From NCBI GenBank assembly GCA_964540965.1, contig CAZIOT010000012.1, positions 62,001-126,000 on the forward strand: a stretch of DNA of 64,000 bases, given 5' to 3'. The position numbers were made by a program, and so were the translations under genes. Below, in pieces: positions 8,640-16,772 of the stretch (position 1 is the first letter of the stretch; every line of letters starts with the position of its first letter). This DNA is from JADYZU01 sp964540965. GTDB lineage: Bacteria > Pseudomonadota > Alphaproteobacteria > Rhodobacterales > Rhodobacteraceae. The notes beneath the pieces were generated by a model. It did not search any database, was not told where the DNA came from, and saw only the letters and a list, made by a program, of their open reading frames with translations.

Positions 8640-9536
8640 CTAGTTCTCGGCAATGGTGACGCGGCGGGCGATGCGGTTGTGTTCGTCGCTGCCCGGTTCG
8701 ATCCCCGGAGGGGCCGGCGGCAGTTGCGTGCGGCCAAAGCCCACGGTGGTGATCTCGCCCTCATAGCCTTGCGAGCGCAGGAAGTCGGCCAGTGCCACCG
8801 CCCGCTCCTCGGACAGTTCCATGTTGTAATCGTCGCCGCCGATCGGGTCGGTATGGCCCGAAAGGGTGATGCTGTCGGGGGCAAAGGTTTTCAGGTGGTC
8901 GGCCAGCATCTGCGCATAGGCCGCGCCGGTTTCGTCGAAATCGTCGGTGGCATAGACGAAGGTGATGGGCAACGGCACCTCGGTCACTTCGTATCCGCGG
9001 ATGTTGGTGGCAAAAAGCCCGCCCTCCTCGCCCGAGCGGGTGGTGGGCATCGCGACCACGGTCGGCGACAGGGCGACGGCGGCCGAGGCCATCTGGTAGA
9101 TCTCGGCAATCTCGTCCTGCGTCGCGCTGTCGTCGGCGGGGCCATCGACAAGCTGGTTGATGGCAAGCTGATAGTCGCGGGCGGCGGCGGCGTAATCCTG
9201 CCCGTCCCATTCCAGCCGGGCCAGCGCGGCATAGCTGCGCCAATGCGGTTCATAGGACAGGGCCTGTTCAAAGGCCGCGATCCGCGCCTCGGGGGCCAGC
9301 GCGTCATCCATGCCGGCGCGGAACGCATCGCGGGCCAGGAAACTGCCCATCCAGTCGCGCAGCGCGTCGTCGCAGGATGGCTCGACCGCGATTTCGGAAT
9401 AGATCGTGGTCGCGGTCGCCACATCGCCGCCTTCGACCGCGGCGACGGCGGCATCGTATTGCGGGCAGGCGGCAAAGGCGATGCCGGGGATCAGACCCAT
9501 GGCAACGATCAGGGTAGAGCGGGAAATTCCTTCCAT
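8640..9536 (-). CDS. OmpA-family outer-membrane/peptidoglycan-binding protein
   Basis: A 298-residue protein with a signal peptide (MEGISRSTLIVAMG... ending AFAA). The middle is helical and Ala-rich and may hold TPR-like helices. The C-terminal OmpA domain is clear: SGHTDPIGGDDYN, the LSEERAVALADFL helix and the NRIARRV end, which bind diaminopimelate in peptidoglycan. ATG 9536 is chosen because AAAGGA lies 8 bases upstream; a TTG at 9554 is less likely. There is no beta-barrel signature, so it is more likely a periplasmic or lipid-free peptidoglycan anchor than a pore. It sits between an inactive and an active caspase homologue in the Tad-like block. Confidence 0.85.
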   Translation of the reverse strand: MEGISRSTLIVAMGLIPGIAFAACPQYDAAVAAVEGGDVATATTIYSEIAVEPSCDDALRDWMGSFLARDAFRAGMDDALAPEARIAAFEQALSYEPHWRSYAALARLEWDGQDYAAAARDYQLAINQLVDGPADDSATQDEIAEIYQMASAAVALSPTVVAMPTTRSGEEGGLFATNIRGYEVTEVPLPITFVYATDDFDETGAAYAQMLADHLKTFAPDSITLSGHTDPIGGDDYNMELSEERAVALADFLRSQGYEGEITTVGFGRTQLPPAPPGIEPGSDEHNRIARRVTIAEN

Positions 9537-9563
9537 GTCAGTGGTCCTTTTCAAGAATTGCGG

Positions 9564-10937
9564 TCACGGCGTGACCTCGTAGGGAAGATAGGCGGCGGAC
9601 CAGCCAAGGGTCGTCGCCGGGTCGGCGTCGCGGGACAGAAGCGACTGGGCAATGGCGTAAAGATGGGTTCCGGCCTCGGGCAGCGCGCCTTGCGACAGGC
9701 CTTCGGGCAGGACCGCGGCCAGGTCGGCGGCGGTGCGTTCGGTGAACAGCGCGATCAGGATGCCGCGCCCGGCGGGGCCGCTGACGGTAACGCGCAGCGG
9801 CAGGCCGTTGGCCGACAGGCCGGCGGGAATGGCGATCTCCTGACCCGGCACGATGCCGCCGCCTTCGGACGGGGCAAGGGCCGAGGGGAAAACCTGGCTC
9901 AGCTGCCCTTCGGTGTCGATGTCGAGCAGCACGAGCGAGCCGGTCTGGCCGGCCGAGACGGTAAAGCGCACCTCGCTGCCGATGGCCATCGGCTGCGGCG
10001 CGTCGATGCCAAGGCTCAGGCCCGCCGGGTTCACCGGACCGAACAGTTCATCGACAAAGGCCAGCATCTGGTCATAGCTCAGGGGCACCGTCTGCACCGG
10101 GCCGGTCGGCTGCACCTGCGGCAGCAGATGCGACGGGACAAAGGCCGGGGCGACGGCATCGCCGCTGAAACCGGGCACCAGCCCGGCAGCGGCACAGGCC
10201 GGCAGCGCGGCGCAGAAGGCGGCGGAACGCTGCGCGACATGTGCGGCAAGTTCGCCGTTGGTCACGATGCGGTTGGCATCGGCATCGGCGACGCCGGCCA
10301 TGCCTTCCAGCAGAAAGCCGGTCATCACCCCGCCCTCGGCGCTTTCCCAGGCAAGGCCGTCGGGGCCGGCCGCGGTCCACAGGGTCCGGTCGCCGAAGGC
10401 GCTGTAATCGGCGGCAGGGCCGGCGTCCGAGGCGAGGCTGCGCGCCAGCGCACCCTCGGGCGCGGGCAGGCCGGACAGGCTGGTGTCCAGCACCAGCACC
10501 ACCTTACGGTCGGTGGCCAGGTCAAGAAGTTCGTCCAGAAGATCGGCCGGGATCAGGCCCAGCGCCGTCGCGCCATCGGCGGCGACCAGCGCCGGCACCG
10601 CCACGCCATCGCGGGTCAGGGTGGTGGTGCCCAGCCCGGCGAAGTAGATCACGATGCGGTCGCCCGGCGCGGTCCGCGCCAGCAGTTCGTCCGTCACCGC
10701 CGCAAGGATCGCGTCCGAGGTCGCGGCGCCATCGGTCAGCACCGTGATCTGCCCCTCGCCAAAGCCCGCACGCGCGGTCAGGAAGGCGGCAAAACGGGCG
10801 GCATCGGCGGCACTTTCGCTCAGCACCAGCGGCGGGTTCAGCGCGGTGTAGTCGTCGATGCCGATGATTAGGGCGCGATCCTCGGCCAGCGCGGGGCCGG
10901 CAATCAGAGCGATCAGCGGCAGGGCAAGGCGGATCAC
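9564..10937 (-). CDS. Inactive caspase-like protein (pseudo-caspase), secreted
   Basis: A 457-residue protein with a signal peptide ending PALA near residue 18. The fold follows the neighbouring caspase: ALIIGIDDY at the first strand, DRIVIYFAGLG where active enzymes read YAGHG, and VLVLDTSLSG where they read LDSCxSG. The catalytic His is therefore Leu102 and the catalytic Cys is Ser153. The rest keeps the caspase layout and ends with a DUF4384-like segment around VRFTVSAGQTGSLVLLDI. It starts at a GTG that overlaps the upstream stop (GTGA), so it is coupled to the pseudokinase gene. It may act as a scaffold or decoy for the active caspase encoded two genes downstream. Confidence 0.75.
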   Translation of the reverse strand: MIRLALPLIALIAGPALAEDRALIIGIDDYTALNPPLVLSESAADAARFAAFLTARAGFGEGQITVLTDGAATSDAILAAVTDELLARTAPGDRIVIYFAGLGTTTLTRDGVAVPALVAADGATALGLIPADLLDELLDLATDRKVVLVLDTSLSGLPAPEGALARSLASDAGPAADYSAFGDRTLWTAAGPDGLAWESAEGGVMTGFLLEGMAGVADADANRIVTNGELAAHVAQRSAAFCAALPACAAAGLVPGFSGDAVAPAFVPSHLLPQVQPTGPVQTVPLSYDQMLAFVDELFGPVNPAGLSLGIDAPQPMAIGSEVRFTVSAGQTGSLVLLDIDTEGQLSQVFPSALAPSEGGGIVPGQEIAIPAGLSANGLPLRVTVSGPAGRGILIALFTERTAADLAAVLPEGLSQGALPEAGTHLYAIAQSLLSRDADPATTLGWSAAYLPYEVTP

Positions 10938-13900
10938 GGCTGGCCCCCTTCGGCGGCATGGGCGCAACGGAAACCGAAATCGACGCCCGGCAGGGTTTCG
11001 GCCACCGCGATGCGGGCGGCGACGCGCAGGTCGCCGGGGTCGGTCGAATTCCACGACCCGCCCTTGAGCAGCGCGGTGGAATGGTCGTCGGCCAGCACCC
11101 ATTCGCGGGCATTGCCGGCCAGACCGACGATGCCATCGGGCGTGGCGCCGCCGGCATCCGCCACCGAGACCGGCTGGCTGCGGTCGCCGCCGCGCCAGAC
11201 CGGGCCGCCGGCTGCCGTCAATACGTCATCCGGGGCGGCCCACGGAAACAGGCGGGGGTCGTTCATCCGCGCGGCATATTCCCATTCGGCCTCGGTCGGC
11301 AGGCGGCCGCCGGCCCAGCCGCAATAGGCCTGCGCATCCACCGCAGTGACCACCGTCACCGGCCGGTCGGGGGTGGCCTGCCAGTCGCTGCCCGGCCCGT
11401 CCGGCGTCCGCCAGCCATAGCCCTGGGCCAGCGGCGCCATCAGCCCGCCCTTGCCCAGGGCCACCACGGTCTCGCCATTCTCGGCGGCGGTGACATAGCC
11501 GGTCGCCTCGACAAACTGCGCGAAATCGGCGGCGCTGACTTCGGTGGCGTCCAGAGTAAAGGGCAGGACTTCGGCGCTGCGAAGCCCCTCGTCGGCGGGG
11601 CGTTCGGCGGGGCATTGCTGCGGCGCGGGCGAGAGGCTGGCGCAAAGGCCGATGGCGGCGGCAAGCTCCTCGGGCCCGTCGCCCAGCGTCACGGCGATCG
11701 GCTCCACCAGGTCGAGCGATCCTGTCGCCTCGCCCTGTGCGGCAAGGGCCGCGGCGGCATCGCCGTAAAGCGTGGCGGCACGGGTCAGGGCGCCGGTGGC
11801 AAGCGCGGCGTCGGCATCTGCGACGCGCCGGTCATAGGCGCGGCGGGCAAGGATCAGCTGCGCCGCGGGCAGGTCGGCCTCGGCCTGCGCCAGCGCGGCG
11901 GCGGCAGTGTCGCGCGCGGCCTCGGCGGCGGCCCTGAGGCTCGCAGTCTCCAGGGCGATGGCGGCGCTGGCATCGGTCCAGCCCTGCGCGGCCTCGGTCT
12001 GGCGCCCCTCGGCCGCGGCGCCGGCAGCGGCCTGCATCGGCGTGGCGACCGAGGCGGGCAGCGCGCCGCCGTCAAGGGCGGCGACCAGACCGGCCGCGGC
12101 GGTTTCCGCCGCCGCGCGGGCCCTGTCGGCGGCATCCTGCGCCGTGGTCGCGGCAGCAAGGGCGGCATCGGCGGCACTGGCCGCCTCGGCCGCGGCGGCG
12201 CTGGCCTCATCGGGGTTGCTGGCGGCAAAGGCTGCATTGGCGGCGTCAAGCCGCGCAGCAGCCTGGGCAAAGGCGGCGGCCGCCTCGGGCGAGGCGGCAT
12301 CGGCGCCGGCAAGCTGCGCCTGCAGCACGGCGCGGTCGGCGGCGCGCAGGCCGCCCAGCGCCGATTGCAGCCCGGCGACCAGCGCCGTCGCCCGGTCAAG
12401 ATCGGCGCGGGCGGTGGACAGGGCGGCGCCCTGTTCGCCCGCCGCGGCCTCGAGCGCGGCGATCTGCGCCGCGGCGGCGGTGGCGGCGGTGGCGGCCGCC
12501 TGCATGGTGGCATCGCGGTCGGCGGTCATGGTCGCCAGCGCCGCGTCGCCACTGCTGACCTCGCGGTCAAGTTCCACGATCCGCGCTTGCGCGGCATCGC
12601 GTTCGGTGATCCGCGCGGCCAGTTCGGCCGCCAGCGCGGCGATGCGGTCGGTGGCCTCGGTCCCGGCGGCATTGGCGGCGTCCAGCGCCTGATCGGCGGC
12701 GGCGGCGGCGGTTTCAAGATCCGTCACCCGGGCCTGCGCCGCGGCCAGTTCGGCCGCCAGCGCGGTGATCCGGTCGGCCGATTCGGTGCCGGCGGCATTG
12801 GCTGCGTCAAGCGCCTCATCGGCGGCGGCGGCCTGCGCCTGCAGCGCGGCAAGCCGGGCGCGGGCCTCGGTCAACTCTGCCGACAGCGCGGCGACCCGTT
12901 CGCCGGCCTCGGTCCCGGCGGCATTGGCGGCATCCAGCGCCTCGGTCGTCTCGGCCGCGGCACCTTCCAGTTCGGCGATGCGGGCATTGGCCGCCTCAAG
13001 CGCCTCGGTTGCGGTGCCGGTTTCGCCGCGGGCGGTTTCGACGGCGGCGGTGGCGCGGGCGCGCAGGTCGGCCATGGCGTCAAGCGACTTGCCGTTCTCC
13101 ATCCAGAACCAGACCGCGGCGGCGGTGCTGGCAAGAAAGCCGGCAAACAGCACCAAGGCGGTCGCCCGCGACACGCCGGCGGCACGGGTGGCGGCGGCGG
13201 CAACCGCCGGCTGCGGATCGGCGGCGATGGCCGCCGCGACGGGCAGCACATCGTCGCCCAGCCCCTCTTGCGGGTTGGCCAGGACCGAGCGCAGCGCGCG
13301 ATGCACCGCGCCGGCGCCGGAAAACGGCGCGGCATTGGGCAACCGCCCGGTCATCCGCGCCAAGAGGCGGGCGATCTGCGGCCCGCTCTTGTGGCCCTCG
13401 GGGAACAGCATCGCGGCATCGGGCGCCTCGGTCGTCTGGCCCAGGATGGCGGCGATCAGCCGGTCGGCGTCATCCTCGCCATCGCGGCCGGTCAGCACGC
13501 GCACCTCGCCGCCGCGCCCCAGCAGGATGCGATAGCCCAGCATCCCGGCGGCGTGGATGTCGTCCTCGACGCGCGGCTGCGCGGCGTTGACGACATGCCG
13601 GGTCTGATAGGCCACCGGCTGGCCGGTGACGACCGTCGCCCGGCCGCCGGAAAAGGTGAAATCGCACAGTTTCAGCGCCGAATCGGCATCCTCGCGCCGC
13701 ACCGCGGTGTCCGAGAGGTTGCCGTGGATCAGGCCGGCGCCATGCAGCGCCGACAGCCCTTCCAGCACCTCGTCGAACAGGCGCAGGCGGTAGTCGACGG
13801 GGTGAAGGTCGAACGCCTCGTCAAAGACCGGCACCGGGCAGGATAGAAGCGCCAGCGCCGGCGCCTTCTTGAACGCGCCCGAGGCAAGGCGCCGTTCGGT

Positions 13901-14149
13901 CGCCTGCAACTTGCGGTGGCCGAGCTTCTCGTAGGTCTGGAAATCCTTCGATGTCGCCTCGACCACCGCGTCATCGCGCGAGGCGGCATGTGACGGGGTA
14001 TAGATGTCGACCGGGGCGCCGTTCTGTTTGCGGATCGCCGTCAGCACCGTGCAATCGCCGATGGTCCGGGCAAAGCGGACGCCGTTGAAATAGCCTTCCA
14101 GCGCCTCGAGAAGGCGGGAGTCGACCACGGAATTTGCGGTATCGGTCAT
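10934..14149 (-). CDS. Pseudokinase / transmembrane / coiled-coil / SUMF (FGE-sulfatase-like) fusion protein
   Basis: A 1071-residue protein. Residues about 20-300 resemble a Ser/Thr kinase, but the catalytic residues are lost: the strand expected to hold the ATP-binding Lys reads PVDIYTP, the HRD motif is HGN at 142-144, and DFG is DFT at 163-165. One membrane segment follows near 325-350. Residues about 350-800 are an Ala-rich coiled coil with a repeated ALDAANAAGTE unit. The C-terminal part (about 870-1071) is a SUMF/FGE-like C-type lectin fold (GGRLPTEAEWEYAAR, GNAREWV, GGSW, FGFRC) without the paired active-site cysteines. The ATG at 14149 follows GGGGAAAA; a TTG at 14161 is rejected. 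Confidence 0.75.
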   Translation of the reverse strand: MTDTANSVVDSRLLEALEGYFNGVRFARTIGDCTVLTAIRKQNGAPVDIYTPSHAASRDDAVVEATSKDFQTYEKLGHRKLQATERRLASGAFKKAPALALLSCPVPVFDEAFDLHPVDYRLRLFDEVLEGLSALHGAGLIHGNLSDTAVRREDADSALKLCDFTFSGGRATVVTGQPVAYQTRHVVNAAQPRVEDDIHAAGMLGYRILLGRGGEVRVLTGRDGEDDADRLIAAILGQTTEAPDAAMLFPEGHKSGPQIARLLARMTGRLPNAAPFSGAGAVHRALRSVLANPQEGLGDDVLPVAAAIAADPQPAVAAAATRAAGVSRATALVLFAGFLASTAAAVWFWMENGKSLDAMADLRARATAAVETARGETGTATEALEAANARIAELEGAAAETTEALDAANAAGTEAGERVAALSAELTEARARLAALQAQAAAADEALDAANAAGTESADRITALAAELAAAQARVTDLETAAAAADQALDAANAAGTEATDRIAALAAELAARITERDAAQARIVELDREVSSGDAALATMTADRDATMQAAATAATAAAAQIAALEAAAGEQGAALSTARADLDRATALVAGLQSALGGLRAADRAVLQAQLAGADAASPEAAAAFAQAAARLDAANAAFAASNPDEASAAAAEAASAADAALAAATTAQDAADRARAAAETAAAGLVAALDGGALPASVATPMQAAAGAAAEGRQTEAAQGWTDASAAIALETASLRAAAEAARDTAAAALAQAEADLPAAQLILARRAYDRRVADADAALATGALTRAATLYGDAAAALAAQGEATGSLDLVEPIAVTLGDGPEELAAAIGLCASLSPAPQQCPAERPADEGLRSAEVLPFTLDATEVSAADFAQFVEATGYVTAAENGETVVALGKGGLMAPLAQGYGWRTPDGPGSDWQATPDRPVTVVTAVDAQAYCGWAGGRLPTEAEWEYAARMNDPRLFPWAAPDDVLTAAGGPVWRGGDRSQPVSVADAGGATPDGIVGLAGNAREWVLADDHSTALLKGGSWNSTDPGDLRVAARIAVAETLPGVDFGFRCAHAAEGGQP

Positions 14150-14164
14150 GCTTTTCCCCAAGCG

Positions 14165-14986
14165 TCAGTTCCGGTTTCCCATCAGTTCCAGCACCGCCAG
14201 ATCCCGCCGGGTTGCCGCAAGGATAGGACAGCTGCGGGTGCCAAGGGGGATTGCGTATTCGATGCGACGATAAAGTTCGCTCGCCTCGGCGTTTTCGCCG
14301 GCGTCATGCAGGAAATGCGCACGGGCGATGGCGTCCTCGACAAAGGCGAGAAGGTCGGCACGGGCCGCCTGCGCCTCGGGCGCGGTCTTGTCGGGGGCGG
14401 CGGCCCAGCTGCGAAAGGCCCAGTCGGGCGCGGTTCGGGCGACGGGCACACCGTCCTGAGTGCCGGCGACAGCAAGGCAGGCATCAAGCGCGGCATCCAG
14501 CGGTTCGGCCCGGGTGAACCAGCGGCTGGTGGCCAGAAGCGGCCCGGCAGTCTCCTCGCGCCGCAGGGCGGACATCGCCGCGAACACGCCCAGCAGGATC
14601 AGCGCCAGCACCGGCAGGACGATGACCAGGGGGATCGTGGTCTTTTCCGGCGCGCCCGCCGCGGCGGGCGGGGCTGCGTCGGTGCGTTTCACCACCAGCC
14701 GCGCCGATCCGCCAAGGCGGAATTCCTGCCCCGCCGCCAGCCGCCCGGCGCGGGGATGGCCGCGGGAAATCACCGTGCGGCCGCGGTCCGAGACGAAATA
14801 GTCCCAGTCGCTGCCCTTACGTTGCAACGTCACCTGCGCCGGCACCACATCGGCTTCGCCCAGCCGCAGCGTGTCGCTTTCGCCGGTGCCGATCGTCACC
14901 TTGTCGCCGGAAAGCGTCACGCCGCTTTCGATGTCGATCCCGTCGACGACCTCGATCCGCAGGCCCTTTTTCCCGAACAGCGCCAT
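14165..14986 (-). CDS. Degenerate FHA-domain membrane protein
   Basis: A 273-residue protein. Residues about 8-100 have the beta-strand pattern of an FHA domain (VTIGTGESDTLRL, then FRLGGSARLVVK), but the phosphopeptide-binding Ser and His of the usual SRxH loop are absent: the equivalent region reads ADVVPAQVTL. A Pro/Ala linker is followed by one membrane helix at about 117-138 and a C-terminal domain of about 130 residues with no recognised family and several cysteines, probably periplasmic. Its start codon overlaps the tadC stop (ATGA). Position between tadC and the pseudokinase suggests it links the secretion machine to the signalling proteins; this is inference. Confidence 0.68.
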   Translation of the reverse strand: MALFGKKGLRIEVVDGIDIESGVTLSGDKVTIGTGESDTLRLGEADVVPAQVTLQRKGSDWDYFVSDRGRTVISRGHPRAGRLAAGQEFRLGGSARLVVKRTDAAPPAAAGAPEKTTIPLVIVLPVLALILLGVFAAMSALRREETAGPLLATSRWFTRAEPLDAALDACLAVAGTQDGVPVARTAPDWAFRSWAAAPDKTAPEAQAARADLLAFVEDAIARAHFLHDAGENAEASELYRRIEYAIPLGTRSCPILAATRRDLAVLELMGNRN

Positions 14987-15903
14987 CAGAAGAACCCTTG
15001 CGCCCGGATCGAGACGATGGTCGGCGCCAGCGCGGCGATGACGATGGCGGTCAGCATCAGGAACACCGGGAAAGTGATGTTGGTTTTCAGCCGTTCCGCG
15101 GTGCGGGTCGCCATTTCCTCGCGCAGATAGCGCATCTCCTCGGCCTGGGCGGTGTAGAAATGTTCGACCTCGCCGCTCGATTTCTCGCCCTGTGCCAGGT
15201 TTTTCAGGATGGTCTTGACCGTGGTCGGACGCACCCGGTCGATCATCCGGTACAGCGCGGCCTCGAAACTGGTGGCGTCGGCGTCCTTGGCGGTGATGGC
15301 GATCTCACGCGACAGCGGGCTGTCCGGCATCGCCTCGACATATTTCGTCAGCGCCTTGCGCGGGGTGCCGCCGGCCTGCACCACCAGAACGGCCAGGTCG
15401 AGGAAGAAGGGAAATTCGCGCTCGACTTCATCGGAATTGCGGCGGGCCAGCCCGCCGGCATCCATCAGAAGATAGATCATCACGCCCGGAATGCAGATCA
15501 GCGCCCATTTGACGCCGGAAAAGGCGGCGGCGCTGCCGGAATTGCCCTGCACGAAGGACATGAAGGCGAAAAAGCAGCCGACCGCACTGCCGACCATGAT
15601 GCCAAGAACAATCGCCGCGGCCAGATACTGCCGCCCGCTGACGCCGCCATAGGGCCGGCCGGCATGGGTCAGGTCGCGGTCAAGGTTGTCGGCCATGTTG
15701 CCAAAGGGCGCAGCCAGCCCCTCGAACGCGGCCCCAAGGCCGCGGATGATGCGGGCCGATTGCCGCGGCGCGGTTTCGCTGCCGACATGGGCGGCGATGC
15801 GGCTGGTCAGCATCCCCAGCCGGTCCAGCACGATCAGGATCAGGAACAGCACGCCAAGGCCGATTCCGCCGGCGATGATGAGGGCTCGGATCGCGTCGGT
15901 CAT
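14986..15903 (-). CDS. tadC: Type II/IV secretion system F-family inner-membrane protein TadC
   Basis: A 305-residue polytopic protein of the GspF/TadC class. It has an N-terminal hydrophobic segment, two further membrane segments at about 80-150 and a C-terminal one (FLMLTAIVIAALAPTIV). The cytoplasmic T2SSF domain contains FPFFLDLAVLVVQAGGTPRKAL and EMRYLREEMATRTAERLK. With TadB it forms the inner-membrane platform on which the TadA ATPase acts. It overlaps tadB upstream and the FHA gene downstream by 4 bases each, as expected for one transcript. Confidence 0.92.
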   Translation of the reverse strand: MTDAIRALIIAGGIGLGVLFLILIVLDRLGMLTSRIAAHVGSETAPRQSARIIRGLGAAFEGLAAPFGNMADNLDRDLTHAGRPYGGVSGRQYLAAAIVLGIMVGSAVGCFFAFMSFVQGNSGSAAAFSGVKWALICIPGVMIYLLMDAGGLARRNSDEVEREFPFFLDLAVLVVQAGGTPRKALTKYVEAMPDSPLSREIAITAKDADATSFEAALYRMIDRVRPTTVKTILKNLAQGEKSSGEVEHFYTAQAEEMRYLREEMATRTAERLKTNITFPVFLMLTAIVIAALAPTIVSIRAQGFF

Positions 15904-16772
15904 ACTTTCACCCGCGTCATGATGTGGCCGATCACATGGGCGGCGATGAAGGCGATCAGCGAGATGCCGATCAGCAGCTGCCCGAACGGATCCTCGAGCA
16001 CCGAGGTCTCATGCTGCACCACAAAGGCCGAGGCAAAGGCGACCACCGGCCCGATCAGCGACATGAGATACAGGTTGCGCCGCCCATTCTCGCTGGCCGT
16101 GCGGATCTTCTTGTTCAGCCGCTCGATCTCGATCAGCGTGCGGGAAAGGTTCTTCAGTGCCTCGATCATCCGCCCGCCCGAGGACGTGCCGACCCTGACC
16201 ACGCTGGCGGTCAGGGTGAACGAGGGCGAATCCAGATCCTTCGCCATCTCGGCAAAGGCGGCGTCGATGCCGTTGACCTCGACGCGGCGGCGCAGGCGGG
16301 CGATTTCCACATCGGCCGGGGCCGGAACCGATTTTTCCACCTTGCGCAGGGCGATTTCCAGCGTGGCACCGGCCGCCATCTCGTTCGCCACCTGTTGCAG
16401 GGCCAGGGGCAGCGCCAGTTCCAGTTCCTTGGCATGCCGCCCCGAGGCGCGGAAATACAGCAGCACCGGCACCACCATCAGCACGACGATCACGATCGCC
16501 ACCGCCGGCGGTCGCAGCCCGGCCAGCGTCAGCACCACCGCCAGCGCGCAATCGACGAACAAGAGCAGCGACAGCGCATCGACCGGCGCCACCTGCCGGC
16601 CAAAGACAAAGCGCAGCACTTCGGTCGCCTTGTCGCGGCGGGGTTCCGGCAGGCTGCGCCAGATCACGCCCAGAAGCGCGCGCAGGGCCACCATGCCCAG
16701 AAACACCGCCAGCCCGATCAGGATGGCGGCGCCGATGCCCACGGCGGGGCTGGAAATCAGGTCAGGCGGCAT
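15900..16772 (-). CDS. tadB: Type II/IV secretion system F-family inner-membrane protein TadB
   Basis: A 290-residue paralogue of TadC. Hydrophobic segments lie near residues 8-30, 80-110 and at the C-terminus (LLIGISLIAFIAAHVIGHI). The T2SSF domain includes LALPLALQQVANEMAAGATL and GTSSGGRMIEALKNLSRTL. The ATG at 16772 lies inside the end of the FHA-CpaF gene (11-base overlap), which favours coupled translation. TadB and TadC normally form a heteromeric platform with TadA. Confidence 0.92.
   Translation of the reverse strand: MPPDLISSPAVGIGAAILIGLAVFLGMVALRALLGVIWRSLPEPRRDKATEVLRFVFGRQVAPVDALSLLLFVDCALAVVLTLAGLRPPAVAIVIVVLMVVPVLLYFRASGRHAKELELALPLALQQVANEMAAGATLEIALRKVEKSVPAPADVEIARLRRRVEVNGIDAAFAEMAKDLDSPSFTLTASVVRVGTSSGGRMIEALKNLSRTLIEIERLNKKIRTASENGRRNLYLMSLIGPVVAFASAFVVQHETSVLEDPFGQLLIGISLIAFIAAHVIGHIMTRVKV

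Noticed and set aside
10958..13846. A 962-codon open frame on the plus strand opposite the pseudokinase gene
   Set aside because: It is a GC-bias shadow: Gly/Arg/Gln-rich translation, no domain, no ribosome-binding site, and the minus-strand frame has clear domains.
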